18,287 bases of DNA, from contig JAVBMO010000189.1 of the NCBI GenBank assembly GCA_031552355.1, forward strand, positions 1-18,287. The letters are read 5' to 3'. This stretch comes from JAVBMO01 sp031552355. Lineage in GTDB: Bacteria > Bacteroidota > Bacteroidia > Bacteroidales > P3. Of the stretch, positions 6,874 through 13,866 are shown piece after piece. Under the pieces are notes generated by a model. It had not been told where the DNA came from. It did not search any database and saw only the letters and a list, made by a program, of their open reading frames with translations. Position 1 is the stretch's first letter. Each line of letters opens with the position of its first letter. The translations under genes and the position numbers were made by a program.

Positions 6874-8283
6874 ATGACAGATTACAACATTCCTTATAAA
6901 GTAGCGGACATTAAATTGGCCGACTGGGGAAGAAAGGAAATTGAAATTGCGGAGAAAGAAATGCCGGGTTTAATGGCAATCCGTAAGCAGCATAGTGCTC
7001 AAAAGCCTTTGAAAGGCGCCCGGGTGATGGGTTCTTTGCACATGACCATCCAAACTGCAGTGTTGATTGAAACATTGGTAGAATTAGGAGCAGAAGTCCG
7101 TTGGGCAAGCTGTAATATTTTTTCAACGCAAGACCATGCCGCAGCAGCCATTGCCGCAGCAGGTGTTCCTGTTTTTGCTTGGAAAGGCGAAACTTTGGAA
7201 GAATACTGGTGGTGCACCAATCAGGCACTTTCGTTCGCCGATGGAAAAGGCCCGAACATTATTGTGGACGATGGCGGCGATGCTACGCTGCTTATTCACA
7301 AAGGGTATGCGGCTGAAAACGATGCTTCGGTTTTGGAGGTAAAACCTTCGAATACCGAAGAAGGCATTATTTTGAACTGCTTGAAAACCATTTTGAAAGA
7401 AGACAACCAAAAATGGCACAGAACAGTGGCCGAACTTCGTGGAGTTTCGGAAGAAACCACCACAGGCGTACACCGTTTGTACCAAATGTTGGAACGTGGC
7501 GAATTACTGGTTCCTGCCATCAACGTAAATGATTCGGTAACAAAATCCAAGTTCGACAATTTGTATGGTTGCCGTGAATCGCTTGCCGATGGCATCAAGC
7601 GTGCCACAGATGTGATGATTGCAGGAAAAGTAGTAGTGGTTTTGGGTTATGGCGACGTGGGAAAAGGTTGTGCTCGTTCCATGAAAGGTTACGGCGCGCG
7701 CGTTTTGGTAACCGAAATAGACCCTATCTGCGCTTTGCAGGCTGCCATGGAAGGTTTTGAAGTAACCACGATTGAAGATGCCTTGCCTGAAGGAAATATC
7801 TATGTAACCACCACCGGAAACAAGGACGTGATTACATTGGAACACATGAAAAAAATGAAAGACCAATCCATTGTTTGCAACATCGGGCATTTCGATAACG
7901 AAATTCAAATGGCAGAATTGGAAGCTTTGGCCGGAATAAAGAAAATCAACATTAAACCACAGGTGGACAAATATGTTTTCCCTGCCGGACATTGCATTTA
8001 TGTGTTGGCCGAAGGCCGTTTGGTAAACTTGGGTTGTGCAACAGGACATCCTTCGTTTGTAATGAGCAACTCATTTACCAACCAAACTTTGGCGCAATTG
8101 GATTTGTGGCAAAACAAATACGATGTGGGCGTTTACCGTTTGCCTAAGAAATTAGACGAAGAAGTAGCCCGTTTGCATTTGGAACAAATTGGCGTAAAAC
8201 TAACCCAATTAAGCAAAGAACAAGCCGAATATTTGGGAGTTCCTGCAGAAGGTCCTTACAAACCGGAGCATTACAGGTATTAG
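6874..8283 (+). CDS. ahcY: Adenosylhomocysteinase (S-adenosylhomocysteine hydrolase)
   Basis: Reversibly hydrolyses S-adenosylhomocysteine to adenosine and homocysteine, clearing the inhibitory product of methyltransferases; cytoplasmic and NAD-dependent. The 469-residue length corresponds to the bacterial form with an extra segment of about 40 residues, here around 145-190 and including KWHRTVAELRGVSEETTTG. Substrate-domain motifs include GSLHMTIQTAVL (53-64), STQDHAAAA and VDDGGDATL (131-139). The Rossmann motif GYGDVGKG is at 258-265, and CNIGHFDNEI (335-344) and the C-terminal KPEHYRY are characteristic. No SAH riboswitch fits in the 29-nt gap from aroB. Transcription should end at the strong hairpin at 8297-8346. 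Confidence 0.98.
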   Translation: MTDYNIPYKVADIKLADWGRKEIEIAEKEMPGLMAIRKQHSAQKPLKGARVMGSLHMTIQTAVLIETLVELGAEVRWASCNIFSTQDHAAAAIAAAGVPVFAWKGETLEEYWWCTNQALSFADGKGPNIIVDDGGDATLLIHKGYAAENDASVLEVKPSNTEEGIILNCLKTILKEDNQKWHRTVAELRGVSEETTTGVHRLYQMLERGELLVPAINVNDSVTKSKFDNLYGCRESLADGIKRATDVMIAGKVVVVLGYGDVGKGCARSMKGYGARVLVTEIDPICALQAAMEGFEVTTIEDALPEGNIYVTTTGNKDVITLEHMKKMKDQSIVCNIGHFDNEIQMAELEALAGIKKINIKPQVDKYVFPAGHCIYVLAEGRLVNLGCATGHPSFVMSNSFTNQTLAQLDLWQNKYDVGVYRLPKKLDEEVARLHLEQIGVKLTQLSKEQAEYLGVPAEGPYKPEHYRY

Positions 8284-8296
8284 AAGACATTTTGAA

Positions 8297-8346
8297 AATA
8301 CAGAAGAGGGGACAAATTATATCATATTTGTCCCCTCTTCTGTATT
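8297..8346. terminator. Bidirectional terminator between ahcY and dxs
   Basis: Perfect 21-bp arms (8297-8317 and 8326-8346) surround an 8-nt loop TATATCAT. The stem has an AATA/TATT base and a central G/C block (GAGGGGAC paired with GTCCCCTC). It begins 14 nt after the ahcY stop and ends 17 nt from the dxs stop on the opposite strand. Its symmetry between two convergent genes fits a terminator serving both. Confidence 0.85.
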
Positions 8347-8362
8347 ATTACCTTGGTATTTT

Positions 8363-10261
8363 TTAGCGTGAAATAATTTCTTTTATTGCAGAAACAATTG
8401 CTTCTTCGTCTATTTCACATTCTTTGTAGAGGTCGGTTAGGCTTCCTTGCTCAATAAACCTATCGGGGATTCCCAAACTTTTGAATTCCGCAGAATAATG
8501 ATTTTCATTCATAAATTCCAAAATTGCCGAAGCTAAACCGCCTTTCAGGCAACCATCTTCCACGCTGAGAACTTTGTTGTAGGTTGAAAATACTTCGTGA
8601 AGAAGTTCTTCGTCAATGGGTTTTAGGAATCGCATGTCATAAATGGCTACTTCAATCCCTAAAGTACTTAGTATTTTTGCAGCTTCCAGAGCTTTGTTCC
8701 CCAAAAATCCAATCGATAAAATGGCTGCATCTTTCCCTTCGCGGATTTGCTGGCCTTTTCCTTTTTCTAATTTTCTGAAAGGCGTCCGCCATTTGTGTAG
8801 AATGCCTTTTCCACGAGGGTAGCGGATAACATAACTTCCGGCACCTTCCAATTGCGCTGTAAACATCATATTCCGCAATTCTTCTTCGTTCAAAGGGGAA
8901 CAAATGGTAAGATTTGGAATAGGCCTGAAAAAAGCCATATCAAAAACACCCTGGTGTGTGGCGCCATCTTCGCCGACCAAACCGGCGCGGTCTAAACAGA
9001 AAATAACGGGTAATTCCTGCAATGCCACATCGTGAATAACTTGATCGTAGGCACGCTGCATGAAAGAAGAATAGATATTGCAAAACGGAACCAAACCTTG
9101 GCAAGCCAACCCGGCCGCAAAAGTAACAGCATGCGATTCTGCAATACCGACATCAAAAGCCCGTTCAGGCATTTCTTTCATCATCAGGTTAAGCGAACAA
9201 CCTGAAGGCATGGCGGGTGTGATTCCTACAATTTTAGAATTTTGTTTCGCCAATTCCAAAATGGTTTCGCCAAACACATCTTGGAACCGTAAAGGCGTAT
9301 TGTCGGAACCGGAGGATTTTATTTCTCCGGTAAAAGCATCATAAAGTCCGGGCGCATGATAAACAACAGGGTTGTTCTCGGCTTTTTCCAAGCCTTTTCC
9401 CTTTTTTGTAATGATATGCAGTAATTTAGGCCCTTCAATTTTCTTTAAGTCGTCCAAAACTTTTACCAAAGTTTCTACATTATTTCCATCAATGGGACCA
9501 AAATATCTAAGATTTAAAGATTCAAAGAGATTACTGCTATGTAAAAGCGTTGATTTTGTGGCATGTAATATTTTACTAACAGCCGTTTTATGTTTTTTAT
9601 AACGGTTTGTGTTTCCGCCAAGCAGATTCCAGACTTTATTTTTCATCCTGTTATAAGCAGGGGAAGTCGTGATGTCTGTAAGATAATTGTTTAAGGCGCC
9701 GACACTTTCGTCGATAGCTATGCCATTGTCGTTCAAAATTACCAAAAGGTTGGCATTTGCTGTTCCGGCATTGTTGAGTCCTTCAAAGGCCATACCGCCG
9801 GTCATGGATCCATCGCCGATAATGGCAATATGTTGTCTTGTGGAATTGCCTTGAAGTTTCGATGCGATGGCCATTCCCAAAGCTGCCGAAATGGAAGTGG
9901 AAGAATGTCCGGTGCCGAAGGAATCATAAACACTTTCAGACATTTTTGGAAATCCGCTAATGCCTTTGTAAGTTCTCAGGCTTTGGAATTTCTCTTTTCT
10001 TCCGGTCAGAATTTTGTGGGTGTATGATTGATGTCCCACATCCCAAATTAGTTTGTCGTCAGGTGTGTTGAAAATATAGTGTAAAGCTACAGAAAGCTCC
10101 ACAGTTCCAAGGCTGGAAGCCAAATGCCCGGGATTGCTCGCCAAAGATTCGATAATAAAAGTGCGCAAATCTGAGCACAATTCTTCCAATTCTGCTAGAC
10201 TCAAATGTTTTAAATCTTCCGGATAACTTACTCTCGTAAGGATTGCACCTTCCTTTGCCAT
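8363..10261 (-). CDS. dxs: 1-deoxy-D-xylulose-5-phosphate synthase
   Basis: First committed step of the MEP isoprenoid pathway: condenses pyruvate and glyceraldehyde-3-phosphate with thiamine diphosphate. 632 residues, normal length. The N-terminal domain shows HLASSLGTVELSVALH (47-61), DVGHQSYTHKILTGR and GTGHSSTSISAALGMA. The ThDP/Mg motif runs from GDGSMTGG (149-156) to NDNG (177-180). The pyrimidine-binding domain has FDVGIAESHAVTFAAG with the catalytic Glu, then SSFMQRAYDQVIHDVA and CLDRAGLVGEDGATHQGVFD. The residue after the catalytic Glu is Ser where E. coli has Gln; this position appears to vary within Bacteroidetes. ATG at 10261 sits about 18 nt after a TAnnTTTG element. It is convergent with ahcY and downstream of mgtE on the same strand. 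Confidence 0.97.
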   Translation of the reverse strand: MAKEGAILTRVSYPEDLKHLSLAELEELCSDLRTFIIESLASNPGHLASSLGTVELSVALHYIFNTPDDKLIWDVGHQSYTHKILTGRKEKFQSLRTYKGISGFPKMSESVYDSFGTGHSSTSISAALGMAIASKLQGNSTRQHIAIIGDGSMTGGMAFEGLNNAGTANANLLVILNDNGIAIDESVGALNNYLTDITTSPAYNRMKNKVWNLLGGNTNRYKKHKTAVSKILHATKSTLLHSSNLFESLNLRYFGPIDGNNVETLVKVLDDLKKIEGPKLLHIITKKGKGLEKAENNPVVYHAPGLYDAFTGEIKSSGSDNTPLRFQDVFGETILELAKQNSKIVGITPAMPSGCSLNLMMKEMPERAFDVGIAESHAVTFAAGLACQGLVPFCNIYSSFMQRAYDQVIHDVALQELPVIFCLDRAGLVGEDGATHQGVFDMAFFRPIPNLTICSPLNEEELRNMMFTAQLEGAGSYVIRYPRGKGILHKWRTPFRKLEKGKGQQIREGKDAAILSIGFLGNKALEAAKILSTLGIEVAIYDMRFLKPIDEELLHEVFSTYNKVLSVEDGCLKGGLASAILEFMNENHYSAEFKSLGIPDRFIEQGSLTDLYKECEIDEEAIVSAIKEIISR

Positions 10262-10278
10262 TTCTGAAAATTAAACTG

Positions 10279-10286
10279 CAAAGTTA
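10279..10286 (-). promoter_or_regulatory. Candidate -7 promoter element for dxs
   Basis: Read on the minus strand this is TAACTTTG, a perfect TAnnTTTG, in the 71-nt gap between mgtE and dxs. Transcription would start about 10 nt before the dxs ATG, giving a very short leader. No TTTG -33 element is evident. Confidence 0.45.
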
Positions 10287-10332
10287 CGCTTTTTTGTTCA
10301 TTTGGAATTACGTTTCGGATTTAGATTTTTTG

Positions 10333-11715
10333 TCAGAGTAATTTTCCGCTTAAAAGCAGGGCAGCTATGGTAAAGTAAATAACTAAACCTGTAACATCGA
10401 CAAGCGTTGCAACAAAAGGCGCAGAGGCTGTGGCGGGGTCTAATCCGATTTTTTTCAACAGAAATGGAATCATTGAACCGGATAGAGTTCCCCATAAAAC
10501 AATAAAAATCAATGACAAGGAAACACTTAACCCAATCCACATCCAATATTCCCCATAATCGTAGAGGCCTGTTTCTTGCCAGATAAATATGCGGATAAAA
10601 CCTATGATTCCCAATATGGCGCCAAGGAGCAACCCGGACAAGATTTCCTTTCGCATAACATACCACCAGTTTTTCAGTTTTAATTCGCCAAGGGCAAGTG
10701 ATCGGATGATAAGACTGGCAGCTTGTGAGCCGGAATTTCCACCGCTTGAAATAATCAATGGGACGAACAGGGCAAGTACTACAGCTTTTGATATTTCTAC
10801 ATCGAAATAACCCATGGCCGATGCCGTCAACATTTCGCTTAAAAACAAAATGATAAGCCAGCCGGCACGTTTTCTTACCAATTCAAGTAAAGGTGTTTTG
10901 GTGTACGATAAATCCAACCCTTCCGTACCCCCGAATTTTTGGAAGTCTTCGGTACTTTCTTTTTCCTGCACATCCATCACGTCATCCACGGTAACAATGC
11001 CCAGCAAAGTCCCGTCTGCATCGGTTACGGGCAATGCTACCCGGTCGTGGTCGGCAAAAACTTTCACGGCAAGTTCCTGATCGTCATCAACATTGAGCGA
11101 AACAAAACGTTTGTCACTGATTTCCGAAATGGTTTGTTCGGGCGAAGCCAAAATAATTTCCTTGATACGAATGTCGTCAATCAGTCTCCATTGATTGTTA
11201 ACGATATAAATGACATTCAGGGTTTCGGAATCTCGGCCGAATTTTCGGATATGTTCCAACGCTTGCTGTACCGTAAAATAAGGTTTAACAGCCACATATT
11301 CAGGTGTCATCAAGCGCCCCACACTGTCTTTCGGATAACCAAGCAATTGGGTTGCAATTTCGCGTTCTTCCTTCGACAATAACTGTATCAAACGTTGGTT
11401 TACCGTTCCTGGGAGTTCTTCAAAAAAAGCGGTACGGTCGTCGGGGTCAAGGTCGTTGAGTAAACCTGTTAATTTGTTGACATTAGAGGCCAAACCTTCA
11501 ATAATGTCTTCCTTTTCATCATGTGAAAGGCGTTGGAACGTTTCCTTGGCCGATTCACGCGATAAAAGGCGAAATAAAATAATTTGGTCTGATTTGGATA
11601 ACCCGCTGATAATTTCCGCTATTTGAAGCGGTTCAAGACCGATCAGCTCCACCTTGACGGTTTTCCAATTTTTGTTTTCAATCAGTTGTTGGAAACGGAT
11701 TTTAATTTCGTTCAT
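10333..11715 (-). CDS. mgtE: Magnesium transporter MgtE (SLC41 family)
   Basis: A cytoplasmic-membrane Mg2+ channel gated by intracellular Mg2+. I place the start at the ATG at 11715, because AAGGAG lies at the right distance before it; an upstream in-frame GTG at 11754 would add 13 unlikely residues. The 460-residue product has the full architecture: a helical N domain (about 1-130) with DLDPDDRTAFFEELP, two CBS domains (about 133-250: GRLMTPEYVAV, then LGIVTVDDVMDV), a connecting helix, and five membrane helices (about 283-455). The SLC41 signature GGNSGSQAASLIIRSLALGE starts at 325, and D440 in ATLVDVTGLVIYF corresponds to the pore Asp of MgtE. The upstream leader is long and structured, suggesting control at RNA level. 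Read-through into dxs is possible. Confidence 0.96.
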   Translation of the reverse strand: MNEIKIRFQQLIENKNWKTVKVELIGLEPLQIAEIISGLSKSDQIILFRLLSRESAKETFQRLSHDEKEDIIEGLASNVNKLTGLLNDLDPDDRTAFFEELPGTVNQRLIQLLSKEEREIATQLLGYPKDSVGRLMTPEYVAVKPYFTVQQALEHIRKFGRDSETLNVIYIVNNQWRLIDDIRIKEIILASPEQTISEISDKRFVSLNVDDDQELAVKVFADHDRVALPVTDADGTLLGIVTVDDVMDVQEKESTEDFQKFGGTEGLDLSYTKTPLLELVRKRAGWLIILFLSEMLTASAMGYFDVEISKAVVLALFVPLIISSGGNSGSQAASLIIRSLALGELKLKNWWYVMRKEILSGLLLGAILGIIGFIRIFIWQETGLYDYGEYWMWIGLSVSLSLIFIVLWGTLSGSMIPFLLKKIGLDPATASAPFVATLVDVTGLVIYFTIAALLLSGKLL

Positions 11716-11719
11716 GTGG

Positions 11720-11728
11720 CATCTCCTT
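11720..11728 (-). promoter_or_regulatory. Shine-Dalgarno sequence that decides the mgtE start
   Basis: On the minus strand the sequence is AAGGAGATG, followed six bases later by the ATG at 11715. It is a strong anti-16S match, unlike the other genes in the window, which show no clear Shine-Dalgarno, as is usual in Bacteroidetes. It fixes the mgtE start over the GTG at 11754. Confidence 0.7.
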
Positions 11729-11752
11729 ACGAATTTACTCTGCAAGGAAATC

Positions 11753-11815
11753 ACAAAAGCCCCTTACAGTGTTGTTAATAGTTTCGTTTTCTGTAACTCG
11801 GATACGGGCTTTCGT
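11753..11815 (-). promoter_or_regulatory. Structured leader (two stacked stems) in the mgtE 5' UTR
   Basis: In the minus-strand RNA, ACGAAAGCCC (11815-11806) pairs with GGGCUUUUGU (11762-11753), ten pairs including one G-U. Inside it UUACAG (11796-11791) pairs perfectly with CUGUAA (11769-11764). Together they form a nested structure of 63 nt ending about 25 nt before the Shine-Dalgarno. It does not resemble the M-box (ykoK) magnesium riboswitch as I know it. A Mg2+-responsive or other cis-regulatory role is inferred from its position before a Mg2+ transporter. Confidence 0.45.
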
Positions 11816-11866
11816 CCATGATAATTAAATTTAAGTGAATATTCATCCCTTTGGGAGGGGATTTTT

Positions 11867-11912
11867 AAAACTGTGCAAAGGTACTAAAATTTGGGAAAAC
11901 TGTGCAAATGTA
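11867..11912 (-). promoter_or_regulatory. mgtE promoter with tandem TTTG elements
   Basis: On the minus strand TACCTTTG (11883-11876) matches the -7 element TAnnTTTG. A TTTG at 11908-11905 lies exactly 21 nt upstream, which is the consensus -33 spacing in Bacteroidetes. That upstream TTTG is itself part of a second TAnnTTTG (TACATTTG, 11912-11905). Both are embedded in a direct repeat, TACMTTTGCACAGTTTT, with copies at 11867-11883 and 11896-11912. Transcription would start near 11870, giving a leader of about 155 nt. This is the best-formed promoter in the window. Confidence 0.65.
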
Positions 11913-11927
11913 AGCGATGAAGAATTT

Positions 11928-12311
11928 TTAACAATCGCCTTTCAGGGAATCAATTTCCCTGCGTTCGCGTTTTGTCGGGCGGCCGGATCCGCGGTCTCTT
12001 TTTTCGAAATTATATTGGCGAATCATTTCCAGACGTTCATATTCTTCTTTTGGCGTAAGGTCTGTCATGTAAAGGCTTACCAACTTTGCAGAAACACGAT
12101 TATGGAGAAATTCTTTCACTTCCACAACTTTTTTGAGTTGCTGAATACTGATTTCGTATTGGTCGCCAATTTTGATTTCTCTTGCCGGTTTCACGGCTTG
12201 CCCGTTGAATTTCACTTTGCCGGCCTTGCATGCGTCTGCGGATTCTGTGCGGGTTTTAAAAATCCGTACAGCCCACAGCCATTTATCCAAGCGACAAGCG
12301 TTTTCCTGCAT
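11928..12311 (-). CDS. hslR: S4-domain RNA-binding protein, Hsp15-like
   Basis: A 127-residue basic protein. Residues about 7-65 form an S4 RNA-binding domain: RLDKWLWAVRIFKTRTESADACKAGKV, then NGQAVKPAREIKIGD. RLDKWLW matches Hsp15 (HslR), which in E. coli binds 50S subunits carrying stalled nascent chains and helps rescue them. The C-terminal tail is rich in Arg and Lys (EKRDRGSGRPTKRERREID), another Hsp15 trait. The gene starts 9 nt after der ends, so it is probably co-transcribed with that ribosome-assembly GTPase, which supports a role on the large subunit. The exact function in Bacteroidetes is inferred by family. Confidence 0.88.
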   Translation of the reverse strand: MQENACRLDKWLWAVRIFKTRTESADACKAGKVKFNGQAVKPAREIKIGDQYEISIQQLKKVVEVKEFLHNRVSAKLVSLYMTDLTPKEEYERLEMIRQYNFEKRDRGSGRPTKRERREIDSLKGDC

Positions 12312-12320
12312 TTGATAAAA

Positions 12321-13628
12321 TTATTTTTCGCGGAAATAAATTTTTAGGGGCACTCCCGAAAAATTATAGATTTCGCGCATACGGTTTTCCACAAAACGGC
12401 GATACGGATCGCGGATATATTGTGGCAAATTGCAGAAAAAAACAAAAGATGGATACGCCACTTTTAGCTGCGTAATGTATTTGATTTTTATGTTTTTGCC
12501 TTTATAAGCCGGTGGGGGATTCAATTCTTTCACAATGTAAAGAACTTTGTCATTCAAGTCGGAAGTAGAAATTCTTTGGGTTCGGTTTTCGTAAACTTGC
12601 TTGGCAGTTTCAAGAACTTTGAAAATCCGTTGTTTATTCAAAACCGAAGTAAAAATAATGGGAATATCGGTAAATGGCGCTGTTTTCTGACGGATAAGCG
12701 CTTCAAATTCTTTGTGTGTATTGGTTTCTTTTTCAACCAAATCCCATTTGTTTACAACCACAACCACACCTTTATTGTTCCGTTCTATCAAGCTGAAAAT
12801 GCTCAGGTCTTGCGATTCCAAGCCTTGCGTGGCGTCAATCATCAGGATACAAATGTCGCTGTTTTCGATAGAGCGTACGGAACGTAAAACGGAAAAAAAC
12901 TCAATGTCTTCTTTTACTTTGCCTTTTTTCCGGATTCCGGCAGTGTCCACCAAGTCGAATTCAAAGCCAAATTGGTTGTAGTGTGTAAAAATGGAATCTC
13001 TCGTTGTGCCGGCAATGGGCGTTACAATATTTCTTTCAACACCAATCAAAGCATTAATAAAAGAGGATTTTCCGACATTTGGGCGTCCTACCACGGCTAT
13101 CCTCGGGAATTGAGACTCTTCGTCCTCTTCAATTTTTTCCATGTGCGATGTAAGTTCATCCAAAAGTTCGCCGGTTCCCGAACCGCTGATGGCCGAAATA
13201 AGGATAACGTCGCCTAAGCCGAGGCTATAAAATTCGCCTACATTTTCGGCTTCCTTGGCGTTGTCGGCTTTGTTGGCCACCAAAAAAATCTTTTTCTTGG
13301 AACGGCGCAACATTTCTGCAACATCTTCGTCCATAGGCGTAAGGCCTTCGCGAATATCCAGCATAAATAAAATAAAATCGGCTTCGTCGATAGCCAAAGA
13401 CACTTGTTCTCGAATGGCTATTTCAAAAGAATCGTCGCCTCCAACCACATATCCGCCGGTGTCGATAACCGAAAAACCTATTCCGTTCCAATCCGATTTG
13501 CCATAATGACGATCGCGAGTAACGCCGCTCGTAGGATCTACTATTGCTTCGCGAGTTCCCGTTAAACGATTAAACAACGTGGATTTTCCCACATTTGGAC
13601 GGCCTACTATTGCAACAATATTTCCCAT
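12321..13628 (-). CDS. der: Ribosome biogenesis GTPase Der (EngA)
   Basis: A GTPase with two tandem G domains, needed for 50S subunit maturation. 435 residues, the usual length. G domain 1: GRPNVGKS (9-16), DTGG (56-59), NKAD (119-122). G domain 2: GRPNVGKS (181-188), DTAG (228-231), NKWD (293-296). The C-terminal KH-like domain (about 350-435) ends with the characteristic region NRMREIYNFSGVPLKIYFREK. Two identical P-loops plus the KH domain are diagnostic. The ATG at 13628 begins MGNIVAIVGRPNVGKS with no spare residues. It is first in a minus-strand unit with the S4 gene and divergent from the PorE-like gene. Confidence 0.98.
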   Translation of the reverse strand: MGNIVAIVGRPNVGKSTLFNRLTGTREAIVDPTSGVTRDRHYGKSDWNGIGFSVIDTGGYVVGGDDSFEIAIREQVSLAIDEADFILFMLDIREGLTPMDEDVAEMLRRSKKKIFLVANKADNAKEAENVGEFYSLGLGDVILISAISGSGTGELLDELTSHMEKIEEDEESQFPRIAVVGRPNVGKSSFINALIGVERNIVTPIAGTTRDSIFTHYNQFGFEFDLVDTAGIRKKGKVKEDIEFFSVLRSVRSIENSDICILMIDATQGLESQDLSIFSLIERNNKGVVVVVNKWDLVEKETNTHKEFEALIRQKTAPFTDIPIIFTSVLNKQRIFKVLETAKQVYENRTQRISTSDLNDKVLYIVKELNPPPAYKGKNIKIKYITQLKVAYPSFVFFCNLPQYIRDPYRRFVENRMREIYNFSGVPLKIYFREK

Positions 13629-13672
13629 TTATTTCTGTTTTTGTTTTGGCTATTAATTCATATTTCTCTTTG

Positions 13673-13680
13673 CAAATTTA
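13673..13680 (-). promoter_or_regulatory. Candidate -7 promoter element for der
   Basis: TAAATTTG on the minus strand fits TAnnTTTG and lies about 45 nt before the der ATG. A TTG is present upstream but only 13 nt away, closer than the usual -33 spacing, so support is moderate. Confidence 0.42.
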
Positions 13681-13765
13681 CACAAATTTTATGCAACGAG
13701 TAAATCTCTGAATTTCTTTTGTTTTAAGGGAATTTACACATTTTGAAAAAAAGTCGTACCTTAGC

Positions 13766-13796
13766 ATACTTTTTGAAGTATCTTTTTTATGGATAC
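13766..13796. repeat. Overlapping inverted repeats in the der/PorE-like divergent region
   Basis: ATACTT (13766-13771) and AAGTAT (13776-13781) form a 6-bp dyad with a 4-nt spacer. GTATC (13778-13782) and GATAC (13792-13796) form a second dyad that shares bases with the first, so the two cannot form together. They lie just before the candidate promoter of the PorE-like gene, where an operator would be expected. The arms are short and AT-rich, so chance is possible. Confidence 0.25.
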
Positions 13797-13803
13797 AAGA
13801 CCC

Positions 13804-13811
13804 TATTTTTG
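13804..13811 (+). promoter_or_regulatory. Candidate -7 promoter element for the PorE-like gene
   Basis: TATTTTTG fits TAnnTTTG and lies 55 nt before the ATG at 13867. No good TTTG is found at the -33 spacing, so this is tentative. Confidence 0.3.
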
Positions 13812-13866
13812 TAGTCGTATTTTGCTGATTACAAGAAAAGTAGTTTATTAATTTTTTTGGAAAACC

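Noticed and set aside
7504..8049. Minus-strand 181-codon open frame within ahcY
   Set aside because: It is antisense to the conserved NAD-binding part of ahcY and is a shadow of that gene.
11716..11754. GTG at 11754 as the start of mgtE
   Set aside because: It would add 13 residues not expected in MgtE, would lie inside the leader stem, and has no Shine-Dalgarno, while the ATG at 11715 has a strong one.
11716..11875. M-box (ykoK) magnesium riboswitch before mgtE
   Set aside because: The leader is structured, but I could not find the conserved M-box motifs; it is reported only as an unassigned leader.
13789..13851. A 20-codon open frame (start ATG at 13789) just upstream of the PorE-like gene
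   Set aside because: It overlaps the candidate promoter, has no ribosome-binding signal and no recognisable peptide; chance occurrence is likely.
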